Below are positions 17,348-27,900 of a stretch of 64,000 nucleotides of DNA, one piece after another. The position numbers and the translations under genes were made by a program. Under the pieces are notes generated by a model, which had not been told where the DNA came from, did no database searches, and saw nothing but the letters and a program-made list of their open reading frames with translations. Source of the DNA: Winogradskyella sp. J14-2 (GTDB taxonomy: Bacteria > Bacteroidota > Bacteroidia > Flavobacteriales > Flavobacteriaceae); contig NZ_CP019388.1 in the NCBI RefSeq assembly GCF_001971725.1, positions 2,108,001-2,172,000 of the forward strand, read 5' to 3'. How positions within the stretch are numbered: position 1 is the first letter of the stretch; every line of letters starts with the position of its first letter.

Positions 17348-18247
17348 ATGAATTTATATAATACAGCTTCAAAAAGTGTCGCTAGAGGTACTTTTGAAGA
17401 AACTTTTATTGAAGAGGGCTTTTTTGTCTTAACACACAAAAATGAAGATAATACTGTTGAAATTCTTGAACGTGAGATTGATAGCACATACATACAATTT
17501 CATTTTTGTACTAAAGGATCTGCTAAATTTGTATTTAATAATGGCACATACACCCTAAATATTAAAGAGGAAACATCCTTGCTTCTTTACAATCCACAGC
17601 GCGATTTACCGATTCATTTAGAAATGCAGCCACACTCATGGTTGGTATCTTTTGTAATGTCTATAAAAAAGTTTCATAGTTTGTTTTCTCAAGATGCTAA
17701 CTACGTAACCTTTTTATCGGATGAGAATAAAAGCAAAAAGTACTATACAGATGGAACCATTAATCCATCTATGGCTGTAGTGTTAAACCAAATGATAAGT
17801 TTTAATCTTAACCAAACGATAAAACCACTGTATTTTAAAGGCAAAGTTTATGAGCTTTTGAGTTTGTATTTTAACAGAAATGAAGATGCAGATGTTGAGC
17901 AATGCCCTTTTTTGGTAGATGAGGTTAATGTGGCTAAACTCAAAAAAGCAAAAGATATTATTATTGCCAATATGGCTGAGCCACCAACGTTACAAGAGTT
18001 GTCAGATACCATTGGGTTAAGCCTTAAAAAGCTTAAGGAGGGTTTTAAGCAGATTTATGGAGATACGGTTTATGGTTTTTTACTAGACTATAAAATGGAA
18101 GTGGCCCGCAAACTTTTAGAGTCTGGCGACTATAACGTCAACGAAGTGGGATTAAAGGTAGGTTACAGTACAGCAAGCCATTTTATTGCAGCGTTTAAAA
18201 AGAAATTTGGAACGACGCCTAAGAAGTATATAACGGCTAGTAGTTAA
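17348..18247 (+). CDS. AraC family transcriptional regulator
   Basis: I start the protein at ATG 17348 (299 residues, MNLYNTASKS), because the longer frame back to 17318 begins with TTG in poor context. The N-terminal half (about 1-190) is a cupin-like sensor region with YNPQRDLPIHLEMQP. The C-terminal 100 residues hold two AraC helix-turn-helices (PTLQELSDTIGLSLKKLKEGFKQ and YNVNEVGLKVGYSTASHFIAAFKKKFG). It is divergent from hemA, so control of heme synthesis genes is a reasonable inference, although many AraC proteins act elsewhere. A TATTTTTG -7-like box is at 17283-17290. Confidence 0.87.
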   Translation: MNLYNTASKSVARGTFEETFIEEGFFVLTHKNEDNTVEILEREIDSTYIQFHFCTKGSAKFVFNNGTYTLNIKEETSLLLYNPQRDLPIHLEMQPHSWLVSFVMSIKKFHSLFSQDANYVTFLSDENKSKKYYTDGTINPSMAVVLNQMISFNLNQTIKPLYFKGKVYELLSLYFNRNEDADVEQCPFLVDEVNVAKLKKAKDIIIANMAEPPTLQELSDTIGLSLKKLKEGFKQIYGDTVYGFLLDYKMEVARKLLESGDYNVNEVGLKVGYSTASHFIAAFKKKFGTTPKKYITASS

Positions 18248-18271
18248 AAGGGTTTTGATTTTAGTTTTTCT

Positions 18272-18769
18272 TTAAACTATCTGTTCGTTTCTTATAATTT
18301 TCAAGCTCTTTTTAATCTCATCGCTAAACTCTACTTTTTTAGAAATAGAATCTTGCTCTAATTTTAATATTTTGTTTTGAGCCTGAAAACTTGAATCTAA
18401 CTTCTTGAATTTTTCTACTATTTCGTTGGATTTGTAATATGAAAAAATCAGACTCTTTAAATTTTTTACACCATACTTAATCTTAGCTTCATCAAATGAA
18501 AGTTTTAAAAACTCAAGTAACTCAATGTGACTTTTGCTCCCTTTAGCGGCGTTTTCGAAAATTAATTTAAGCGCTTTACTATTAGAGTTGATGTGTTGTT
18601 TTAATTTCTTAAAATCACCAGATGAATATTCAATGGTGTCTATTTCTTTCTGAAACTTCGTTAATTGTAAGCTATCTAAGTTTTGAGAAAAACCAAGTCC
18701 GAAGATCAATAAAAAAAGACTAGCAAAGACGAAGTTTTTCTCATTAAACCTAATAATCATAATACCCAT
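18272..18769 (-). CDS. Hypothetical secreted coiled-coil protein
   Basis: This protein of about 165 residues is unrecognised. It has an N-terminal signal peptide (hydrophobic FVFASLFLLIFGLGFSQ) followed by a lysine- and leucine-rich helical body with heptad-like spacing (for example VEKFKKLDSSFQAQNKILKLEQDSI). Two ATGs are possible, 18769 and 18760; both overlap the end of the TraB/GumN gene, so expression is probably coupled to it. It may be an envelope partner of that protein; no function is claimed. Confidence 0.6.
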   Translation of the reverse strand: MGIMIIRFNEKNFVFASLFLLIFGLGFSQNLDSLQLTKFQKEIDTIEYSSGDFKKLKQHINSNSKALKLIFENAAKGSKSHIELLEFLKLSFDEAKIKYGVKNLKSLIFSYYKSNEIVEKFKKLDSSFQAQNKILKLEQDSISKKVEFSDEIKKSLKIIRNEQIV

Positions 18770-21700
18770 TATAGCCGCGCGAGGTTGGTGTTACCCGTTT
18801 TCGGTCTTTGTAAATCGCAAGGTTAATGATTTCTTCAATTTGTTCGTCTAGCTCTTTGGTTTCATCAACAGTAGTTCCATAGCTGTTGCTTATATCATAA
18901 TAATCGACAATGAGTTTTTTACTGTCTTTTGGTTTTATAAAAGAGATGTAATGTAGTACTTCGGATTTACCAGAGTAGTCATCATCTTTATCTATTTTAA
19001 AGAAGTACATAACGGCATCCTTGCTACCTTTGTCAGTTTTAAAATCGCGTTTCAATAAAAAGACAAGGGAATCCTTTTCTTTCTCATAATCTGCATTACC
19101 TAAAAGTTTAGATTTTGCAAATTGTTGCTGACTAATATTAAGTGACTTTATAGAATTAAAGAGCTTGGCCTCGTCAAGTTCTTCTAAAAGTTTGTATTGA
19201 TTTTCTTCATCCTCTACTAACTTCTCCTTTAATTCGCTTGGGATTTTTTCTTTGTTTTTAGCTAATAGAATATAATACCTTGTTAGTGCTGAAGTATCGT
19301 CTACGTTGAGCATTTTATCAAAAAAGTCTTTGGCAGTACGTTCATTTCTATAAGGAAAAATTAAATTAACGTAAGTTGATAGATCATCAGAGTAGTAACC
19401 ATAACCACTGTTACTTAGGCTGCGCTTTACTTCTATCTTACCGTCATTTATTATCTGGTTTTTATATTTTTTGTAATCTTTTGTTTTTATCAAACCAGAA
19501 TCTTTAACACGAGCCAACAAACCGTATAGCGCTTCTTTGTATTCGCTAATAGTGCTGTACTGTAAAATTTTAGGAAACAAATCGGCTTTTAGCTCTAAAG
19601 AATCTTTCTTAGCGTAGCTATAAAAAATGCTACCAATACCACCAAGTGGTAAATCGCGTTCCATTAAATCCATAGCCAACTCAAAGTTTTCTTTCTTCTT
19701 GGTGTCAAACAAACCTTCTAATATCGCAGACTGGGTTTGTGGATCTGAGTAGCTGTCGTAGTATAGTTGTTTTATAAAGTCTAGATTGTTTTTAAGATCT
19801 ATCTCCACAAGTTGACCTACTAAGTGCGACTTTATATTTAAACGTTCTTTATCGAATTCAAAATCTTTTAATACAGAAACAATATCTCTGCTATTGTATT
19901 TTTTGAACTTAACAAGATCGTAAGATTCTAAAATTATACTATCCTTGTTTTTTAGTGCTTCAAAAAATTGGTGTGTTTTATCCTTTAGTACGTCTTTACC
20001 CATTAAGGTATCTATTGGTGTAAATGAATCGTAAAATTCAGTTACAAATTTAGAGGGTCCACTAATAGAATCTATTAATGTTTTTAGTTCAAAAAGCACA
20101 CCTTCTTTGAGGATGTTCTTCACCATTACTTGCTTGGCACTATTACTGTCCGTGTAATTAAATGTATAGGAGTAGATACCATCTTTATTGGACTTAGACC
20201 TATTGAAAATTCTAAATTTCTTTTTTGGTGTGTAATAACGCGTAGCTCCATTGGCTTTTCGATCAACATCTTTCCAAAGACTATCAACGTTATGAAACAT
20301 TTGTAAGTCATGAAATTTGGTTCTGGTGATTTCTATTTGCTCATTGGCTTTTGTGGAGTAGGTTGTAGACTTTGTTTTTTCTTCGTAATCTTTATCGTCT
20401 TTATCAGAGCCATAGTATCCATAACCATAAGGATTTGGCAACGGAGATTTGGCATTGGTGTTTACCGTAAAATGAAGTGAGGTGTCTACCAATTTTTCAA
20501 ACCCAGAATAATCTGTTTTATTGAATTTAAAGGATTTGAAAAAATCTGCTTTTTCTTCAACGTTAGTGCCTACATAGCCCAAAAGATAATAGCTGCCATC
20601 TTTTACAATTGTCTTTAAGTGTAAATTTTTATTAGACGTTGAGTCTAAAACAGCACGAGACTCATAGGTTTTATAATCACCTCTTTTGAATCCACCTTCA
20701 GCTTCTTCAAGTTTATAGTTTAAATAAAGCGCGTGGTGAAAGTATTTAGCTTCAAAACTATCTTCTTCGATATAGCTTAAGTCATGGAGTGTGGATTCTT
20801 CAACAAAAAAGTAAGCATCATCTTTATAACCCTCTAATAGCTTTTTTCCTTTATTAGCCATGTTACTTGTAACGTAATATTCAGGAAACTTAACTTGAAA
20901 TTTTTTGGCTGGGGAGACAAATGATATAATAGAATCCGTAGGTGTTTTTATGTCTATTGAGTTAAATATTTCAGCCTCATGTTTAAGCACAAAATCGCTA
21001 CGACCAGCGTATTTTATAATAATAATCTCCAAAGGTGTTTGGTAAATATGGTATTTCTGAAATTCACCTTTTTTTGTTTTATTAACGATGCTTATTCCAG
21101 GATACGGCTCTCTTAATTCTTCTTTTTTTACAATATCACCAGGAATGTCTTCGTAGAGTAAATCATCTATTTCCTTTAATGTCATGTTCTCTTTTTCGTT
21201 TGGCAAATAAGTGAAACGACTAATTCTGTTTATTGTTAAATACGCACCGTTTGTCATATCCGGATCTAAATAATACTTCTGCCCTCCATAAGAGAACTCG
21301 CGTAATTCATCATAAGTATTTAGGCTTAAAAAACCGTCTGGTGTACTATGCTTTTTTAGAATAGGTTCTACAAAAAGGCTGTCTAGTTTTGTTTTTTCGG
21401 TTTTACTAAAATCAGTTTGCTCAGATGTTAAAGCTCTAACGGTGTAGCCTCTTTCGCGAAGCATATTAATCATTCCTTTGTCTCCTGGTAAATGTGCTGC
21501 GCCAACGCCAGCAAAAACGGTTTTAGTTGGCATTAACTCTACAAGAGAATTTACCATGTTTTCGTTTCTAATATAAAGCATATTCTCTCTGTAAAACTCT
21601 GTGTTAGAGCCTTCACCTATAGAGTCTAGCAAATCCAGGTTTCTATCTCTGTAAAGGTTTTCTTGTATAAGATAAGGGTTCTCTTTTGTGTAAAGTTTTT

Positions 21701-22268
21701 GTAACCAAGGATCAATGTCTTTTTTGTTAGCATTGTAAGCTGCTTTTGTGGTTAAATAGCGCGACTCAGCTAAATCTTCAAGCGCATAAATTTCTTTTCC
21801 GTTTTTCTTTCCTGCCTGATAAATAAACATATCTAAATACGTTTCCTCTTCAAAATTATCCGAAGCATTATTTTTTCTATATAAATAGGCATTTACAGCA
21901 CCATTATCCATTCTCACAGATGCTCTAACCGCCATTTCTTCAGGGTGTGTTAGCTTAAATAGATTGGTGTAAAAGGCTACTTTTGGGTTGTTGTAAGAAG
22001 CCATTTCATCAATCATCATGTTATAATTAAAACCTGGCCATGTCATTGGGTCAGACTCTAATGCAATACACTCGCTTTTATTTAGTGCCTCGTAGAAAAC
22101 ATCATCTAATCTAAATGCTACTTTTTTACTTACGTGCATGGTACCGTATAGGTATGATGGTTTCTCTAAACCATTACCTGTTATTTCCCAAAGTAAACCC
22201 TGATATTGCTGTTGTGAAAAGGCTGTAATTGATAGTATAAATGTTAGGGCAGTAAAAATTTTTTTCAT
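18750..22268 (-). CDS. TraB/GumN family protein with a very long C-terminal extension
   Basis: The 1172-residue protein has a signal peptide (about 1-18) and then a TraB/GumN domain (about 20-290): LLWEITGNGLEKPSYLYGTMH at the start and VFAGVGAAHLPGDKGMINMLRERGY at its end, which hold the conserved GTxH and GxxHxxG motifs of this metal-dependent protease-like (Tiki-related) fold. The remaining 880 residues are unrecognised, mixed alpha/beta and helical, lysine- and aspartate-rich, with several tyrosine-glycine clusters (for example GYGYYGSDKDD at about 620). It ends with tyrosine-rich RGYNGYYDY. Export to the periplasm or outer membrane is likely. TraB/GumN functions in bacteria are poorly defined. 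Confidence 0.75.
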   Translation of the reverse strand: MKKIFTALTFILSITAFSQQQYQGLLWEITGNGLEKPSYLYGTMHVSKKVAFRLDDVFYEALNKSECIALESDPMTWPGFNYNMMIDEMASYNNPKVAFYTNLFKLTHPEEMAVRASVRMDNGAVNAYLYRKNNASDNFEEETYLDMFIYQAGKKNGKEIYALEDLAESRYLTTKAAYNANKKDIDPWLQKLYTKENPYLIQENLYRDRNLDLLDSIGEGSNTEFYRENMLYIRNENMVNSLVELMPTKTVFAGVGAAHLPGDKGMINMLRERGYTVRALTSEQTDFSKTEKTKLDSLFVEPILKKHSTPDGFLSLNTYDELREFSYGGQKYYLDPDMTNGAYLTINRISRFTYLPNEKENMTLKEIDDLLYEDIPGDIVKKEELREPYPGISIVNKTKKGEFQKYHIYQTPLEIIIIKYAGRSDFVLKHEAEIFNSIDIKTPTDSIISFVSPAKKFQVKFPEYYVTSNMANKGKKLLEGYKDDAYFFVEESTLHDLSYIEEDSFEAKYFHHALYLNYKLEEAEGGFKRGDYKTYESRAVLDSTSNKNLHLKTIVKDGSYYLLGYVGTNVEEKADFFKSFKFNKTDYSGFEKLVDTSLHFTVNTNAKSPLPNPYGYGYYGSDKDDKDYEEKTKSTTYSTKANEQIEITRTKFHDLQMFHNVDSLWKDVDRKANGATRYYTPKKKFRIFNRSKSNKDGIYSYTFNYTDSNSAKQVMVKNILKEGVLFELKTLIDSISGPSKFVTEFYDSFTPIDTLMGKDVLKDKTHQFFEALKNKDSIILESYDLVKFKKYNSRDIVSVLKDFEFDKERLNIKSHLVGQLVEIDLKNNLDFIKQLYYDSYSDPQTQSAILEGLFDTKKKENFELAMDLMERDLPLGGIGSIFYSYAKKDSLELKADLFPKILQYSTISEYKEALYGLLARVKDSGLIKTKDYKKYKNQIINDGKIEVKRSLSNSGYGYYSDDLSTYVNLIFPYRNERTAKDFFDKMLNVDDTSALTRYYILLAKNKEKIPSELKEKLVEDEENQYKLLEELDEAKLFNSIKSLNISQQQFAKSKLLGNADYEKEKDSLVFLLKRDFKTDKGSKDAVMYFFKIDKDDDYSGKSEVLHYISFIKPKDSKKLIVDYYDISNSYGTTVDETKELDEQIEEIINLAIYKDRKRVTPTSRGYNGYYDY

Positions 22269-22443
22269 TTTGAATTTTATAATCAGAACAGGTAAAGATA
22301 TTTAAATCATTGAAATAGCCATAGGCAATCATTAAAACTCGTTTAAAAACGAAAAACATAGTTATTTTTTAATAAAGATAACAACTCAAAAAAAGTAAAA
22401 ACAGTATTTAACATAGCATTATAAATAAAACCAATACCAGCCA

Positions 22444-22475
22444 TTGTATTGTATAACGAAAGGGTTGTATTTTTG
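22444..22475 (+). promoter_or_regulatory. Putative Bacteroidetes-type promoter of hemH
   Basis: A TTG (22444-22446) stands 21 nt before TATTTTTG (22468-22475), fitting the -33 TTG and -7 TAnnTTTG consensus of Bacteroidetes primary sigma factor promoters. The hemH ATG is 18 nt further on. Confidence 0.6.
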
Positions 22476-22493
22476 TTTTAGAAATATTGAATA

Positions 22494-23534
22494 ATGAAAA
22501 AAGGAGTTTTACTTGTTAACTTAGGTTCACCAGATAGCCCAAACCCAAAAGATGTAAAGAAATATTTGGACGAGTTTTTAATGGATGGACGTGTTATTGA
22601 TCTCCCACTATGGGCACGTACATTGCTGGTGAAAGGCATTATCCTAAACACAAGACCGAAGGCTTCTGCCAAAGCATACCAGAAAATTTGGTGGGAAGAA
22701 GGGTCGCCCTTAATCGTCTTATCAGAACGGTTGCAAGAAAAAGTACAGAGCAAGGTAGATTATCCCGTAGCTTTGGCCATGCGCTATGGTAGCATGAGTA
22801 TAAAAAAAGGATTGCAGGAGTTAGTTGATAAAGGTTGCACTGAAATTAAGACCATACCGTTGTATCCACAATTTGCCATGGCCACAACAGAGACTATTGA
22901 TGTTAAAGTAGATGAATTGGTGGCCAAGTACTTTCCGCAAGTAACAATAACAAGAACACCTGCATTTTATAATCGCGAAGACTACATCAATGTTTTAACA
23001 AAGAGTATTGCCGAAAAACTTGAAGGTTTAGATTACGAGCACATTCTGTTTAGCTATCATGGTGTGCCAGAACGCCATATAAGAAAAAGCGACATTACCA
23101 ATGGCAACTGTAAAATGAATGGTAAATGTTGTTTTAAAATGGGCAGCAAACAGCATGAGTTTTGCTACCGTCACCAATGCGAAATTACAACGGTAAATGT
23201 AGCCAAGAAATTAAAGCTAAAAAATGGTACGTATTCCACCACATTTCAATCCCGTTTGGGCTTTGATCCTTGGTTAAAACCGTACACAGACCGCACCATT
23301 GAGCGTATGGGAAAAGCAGGTACCAAAAAAATGGCAATCGTTACTCCGGCCTTTGTGAGCGATTGTTTAGAAACCTTAGAAGAAATAGCCATGGAAGGTG
23401 AGGAGATCTTTCACGAAGTTGGTGGAAAGGAATTTACTGTAATACCTTGTTTGAATGACAGAGACGATTTTGCACAAGTACTTTCTAATATAATTGAAGA
23501 ATGGGCCGAAGCTAAGAAACCGCTAACCGTTTAA
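22494..23534 (+). CDS. hemH: Ferrochelatase with a cysteine-rich insertion
   Basis: HemH inserts Fe2+ into protoporphyrin IX, the final step to heme b. The 346-residue protein carries the catalytic region FSYHGVPERH (H189), LVNLGSPDSP at the N-terminus and TPAFVSDCLETLEEI near the C-terminus. Between 206 and 229 there are five cysteines (C206, C212, C213, C224, C229) in the lid region after the catalytic histidine. Some bacterial ferrochelatases are known to hold a [2Fe-2S] cluster through such internal cysteines, so an Fe-S form is plausible here. The gene overlaps the MATE gene by one base (TAATG). Its promoter is divergent from the TraB/GumN gene. Confidence 0.95.
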   Translation: MKKGVLLVNLGSPDSPNPKDVKKYLDEFLMDGRVIDLPLWARTLLVKGIILNTRPKASAKAYQKIWWEEGSPLIVLSERLQEKVQSKVDYPVALAMRYGSMSIKKGLQELVDKGCTEIKTIPLYPQFAMATTETIDVKVDELVAKYFPQVTITRTPAFYNREDYINVLTKSIAEKLEGLDYEHILFSYHGVPERHIRKSDITNGNCKMNGKCCFKMGSKQHEFCYRHQCEITTVNVAKKLKLKNGTYSTTFQSRLGFDPWLKPYTDRTIERMGKAGTKKMAIVTPAFVSDCLETLEEIAMEGEEIFHEVGGKEFTVIPCLNDRDDFAQVLSNIIEEWAEAKKPLTV

Positions 23535-24889
23535 TGGCTAAGGTATCTTCAACAGATTTAGGACATCAACCCATTGGTAAATTACTGATTAAGCAAGCTG
23601 TTCCTGCCTCAATTGGTATTTTGGTAATGTCTCTTAACATCTTGGTAGATACCATTTTTGTAGGAAATTGGATTGGACCAACAGCCATTGCAGCTATTAA
23701 TGTTGTACTGCCTGTATCGTTTTTTATTGCAGCTTTAGGTATGGCTATTGGTATTGGTGGTTCTTCCATTATATCAAGGGCTTTGGGTGCCAACAATCAA
23801 ATAAAAGCATTAAAAACCTTCGGGAATCAGATTACCCTAACCATTACGGTTACCATCATTTTTGTCATTTTTGGTTTGCTCTACATCAATGAGATTGTAC
23901 CAGCATTTGGCGGTAAGGCAGCTATTTTTCAACCTGCAAGAACGTATTACAGAATTGTACTTTACGGAGTGCCAATTTTGGCGCTTTGCATGATGGGAAA
24001 TACAGTAATTAGAGCTGAAGGTAAACCAAAATTCGCCATGTATGCCATGCTTTTTCCATCGGTTGGAAATTTGGTATTAGACGTTATCTTTATTAAGATT
24101 TTCGATTTTGGAATGGCTGGTGCTGCTTGGGCAACCACAGGTTCTTACATGTTGTGCTTTTTGTTTATTCTTTGGTTTTTCTTGTCTAAAAATTCAGAAT
24201 TAAAAATTAATATTAAACACTTTGGTTTAGACCTTCCTATTGTTAAGGAAATTGGCTCACTAGGCTTTGTAACCTTGTCACGTCAGGCCATTGTAAGTGT
24301 TACTTACCTTTTAATGAACAATATTTTGTTTGATTTGGGTGGCGAAACCTCAGTAACCGCTTATGCCATTGTAGGAAGAATGTTAATGTTTGCCCTGTTT
24401 CCTGTGTATGGCATTACGCAAGGCTTTTTACCCATTGCAGGCTTCAATTATGGTGCAGCGCAGTACAAGCGTGTGCGCGAAGTAATTATGACAGCAATTA
24501 AATATGGTATTTTACTCTGTGCTATCATCTTTGTGTTCTTAATGGTATTTCCAGATAGTATTACGCGTTTATTTACAACAGATGCCGAAGTGCTCAAAGA
24601 AACTCCACCAGCCATGCGCTGGGTATTCGCTGCAACACCTATTATAGTTATTCAACTTATAGGTGCAGCCTATTTTCAGGCTATTGGTAAGGCCATACCA
24701 GCGTTATTACTTACATTATTGCGCCAAGGCTTGTTCTTTATTCCTTTGATTTTTATTCTGCCTAAATTTTATGGAGCCTTAGGTGTTTGGATGGCTTTTC
24801 CAATTTCAGATGTGTTGGCTACCATTGTAACGGCATACTTTTTACATCGTGAGGTGACATTAAATTTACTTCCAAAGGAGAACGAATAA
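23534..24889 (+). CDS. MATE family efflux transporter
   Basis: The 451-residue protein shows about 12 hydrophobic helices in two homologous halves and the MATE patterns PASIGILVMSLNILVDTIFVG and GGSSIISRALGA in the first half and GITQGFLPIAGFNYGA in the second. Relatives export cationic drugs in exchange for Na+ or H+. The start shares a base with the hemH stop, so it is translationally coupled to ferrochelatase. A role in porphyrin export is possible but only inferred from this coupling. Confidence 0.9.
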   Translation: MAKVSSTDLGHQPIGKLLIKQAVPASIGILVMSLNILVDTIFVGNWIGPTAIAAINVVLPVSFFIAALGMAIGIGGSSIISRALGANNQIKALKTFGNQITLTITVTIIFVIFGLLYINEIVPAFGGKAAIFQPARTYYRIVLYGVPILALCMMGNTVIRAEGKPKFAMYAMLFPSVGNLVLDVIFIKIFDFGMAGAAWATTGSYMLCFLFILWFFLSKNSELKINIKHFGLDLPIVKEIGSLGFVTLSRQAIVSVTYLLMNNILFDLGGETSVTAYAIVGRMLMFALFPVYGITQGFLPIAGFNYGAAQYKRVREVIMTAIKYGILLCAIIFVFLMVFPDSITRLFTTDAEVLKETPPAMRWVFAATPIIVIQLIGAAYFQAIGKAIPALLLTLLRQGLFFIPLIFILPKFYGALGVWMAFPISDVLATIVTAYFLHREVTLNLLPKENE

Positions 24890-24942
24890 TTTTTAATCCG
24901 TAATTTTAGGGTGAAAAGAATATTCTAAATAAAACAACTACT

Positions 24943-27900
24943 ATGCGACTCTCAACCATCCTCACAGTTATATTACTGTCTTTTTTTAGTACAAATTTAG
25001 ACGCTCAAAACTTTAAGGAAACAGATTATGGAGCTTTAGAATACAGATTACTTGGGCCTTTTAGAGGCGGACGAAGTGCTGCCGTTACTGGTGTACCCAA
25101 CCAACCCAATCTTTATTACTTTGGTGCAACAGGTGGTGGTATTTGGAAAACTACAAACGGAGGACGCGAATGGGAAAATATTTCTGACGGCTTTTTTGGC
25201 GGAAGCATTGGTGCCATTGCAGTGTCTAAAAGCGACCCAAATGTCATCTATGTTGGTGGTGGCGAAAAAACGGTGAGAGGAAACGTATCATCTGGCTATG
25301 GCATTTGGAAAAGTGAAGATGCTGGTAAAACTTGGACCGAATCTGGTTTGAAGAATTCCAGACATGTGCCACGTATTACTATTCATCCTACAAACCACAA
25401 TATTGTTTATGCTGCTGTATTGGGCAATATTTATAAGCCAACCCAAGAACGTGGAATTTATAAAAGTATTGATGGTGGAAAAACATGGCGAAAAACGTTG
25501 TTCGCCAATGAACATGCAGGCGTTGTTGACTTAATTATGGATCCTACCAACCCAAGAATTTTATATGCTTCTACATGGCGCGTTCAGCGTACGCCTTACA
25601 GTTTGAGTTCTGGTGGTGAGGGTTCTGCGCTTTGGAAAAGTACAGATAGTGGTGAAACATGGACAGAAATTTCAACAAAAAAAGGGTTCCCTAAGGGTAT
25701 TTTAGGCATTATAGGTGTTACAGTATCACCACTAAATAATCAGCGTATTTGGGCCATTGTAGAAAATAAGGATGATGGTGGTTTGTACCGTAGCGATGAT
25801 GGTGGCGAAACTTGGACGCAAGTCAATAACGAACGAAAATTACGCCAACGTGCGTGGTATTACACTCGTGTTTATGCAGATACGGAAGATGTTAATACCG
25901 TTTATGTTTTAAATGTTCGATACCATAAAAGTACAGATGGCGGAAAAACATTTGGCACCTACAACGCACCACATGGAGACCATCACGATTTATGGATTGC
26001 TCCTGAAAATCCCAACCGCATGATTATTGGCGATGATGGTGGCGCGCAAGTTACTTATGATGGTGGTGAAACGTGGAGTACTTACCATAACCAACCAACA
26101 TCTCAGTTTTATCGTGTTACAACAGACAATGCATTTCCGTATCGTATTTATGCCGCGCAACAGGACAATTCAACCATTAGAATACCACACAGAACCGACG
26201 GTTATGCCATAACAGAAGATGATTGGGAATCTACTGCAGGTGGAGAATCAGCGCATATTGCCGTAGATCCAGAAGATAATGATATAGTTTATGGCGGAAG
26301 CTATGATGGTTTTCTCACTAGAGTCAATCACAAAACAGGAACGGTTAGAGCCATAAACGTTTGGCCAGATAACCCAATGGGTCATGGCGCAGAAGGCATG
26401 AAATATCGCTTTCAGTGGAATTTTCCTATTATATTTTCAAAGCACAATCCCAATCGGTTGTACACCTTTTCGCAACATGTACACGTTACGGAAAATGAAG
26501 GGCAGTCTTGGGATATTATTAGTCCAGATTTAACACGAAACGATCCTGAAAAATTAAAATCTTCAGGCGGACCAATAACACAAGATAATACTTCAGTAGA
26601 ATATTATTGTACCATTTTTGCAGCACAAGAATCACCGCTCAAAGAAGGTTTGCTTTGGGTTGGTAGTGACGATGGATTAATACACATAACGCAAGATGGC
26701 GGTAAAACTTGGAATAACGTAACGCCAAAAGGCATGCCAGAATGGATGATGATAAACAGTATTGAGCCAAGTGCTTTTGATGAAGGTACCTGCTATGTGG
26801 CTGGCACTAAATACAAAACAGGTGATTTTGCTCCTTACTTATACAAAACCACAGACTACGGAAAAACTTGGAAAAAAATCACCAACGGCATCAACGCAGA
26901 ACACTTTACAAGAGTGCTCAGAGAAGATCCTAAGCGTAAAGGCTTGTTGTATGCTGGGACAGAAACAGGCATGTACATATCGTTTAACGACGGAAACGAT
27001 TGGAAACCATTTCAGCTCAACTTACCAATTGTACCTATTACAGATGCAACTATTAAGGACAATAATTTAATTGTGGCTACCCAAGGCCGAAGCCTTTGGA
27101 TCATTGACGATTTAACCCTTATCCATCAATTGTACGATGCAGATTTAAGTAAAAACGTACTCTTTAAGCCAAAGGCTACTTACAGAATGCGAGGAGGCAG
27201 TAGAAAAGGCAGTAAGACTTCGGGAACCAATCATCCAAATGGTGTAATAACCTATTTCAACCTAAAGGATTATAACGAAGACGATAAAGTGTCCTTAACT
27301 TATTTTGATACCGAGGGCGATACAATTAAAACCTTTTCTAACAAAGACAAAAAGAATATACTTAAGGTAGAAAAAGGGGCAAATCAATTTGTTTGGGACA
27401 TGACTTATGATGGTGCAGAGCAATTAAAAGGCATGATTTTGTGGTGGGCGAGTTTGGAAGGTCCTAGGGCAATTCCTGGTGACTATAACGTAAGTTTAAA
27501 CGTTAATGGTGAAGAACAATCACAACCATTTACCATTTTAGCAGATCCAAGAGCAGAAAGCACTTTGGTAGATATGCAGCAACAATTTGAGTTTATTAAG
27601 GATGTGAATAAAACGATGGATGAAGCCCACAAATCCATAAAGAAAATCAGAAACATCAATGCACAACTTAGTGCTTTTCAGACGCAATATAAAGATGACA
27701 AAAACGTAAAGGACTTGGTAGAAAAAGCCAAAGCGTTGGAAGAACAATTGTCTAATATTGAAAAAGAATTGTACCAAACTAAAAACCGAAGTGGGCAAGA
27801 TCCTTTAAATTTCCCAATAAAATTAACCAATAAATTGGGCCACTTAAATTCATTAGTGCGCATGGGAGATTTTGCGCCAACGGAGCAAGATATAGCCGTA

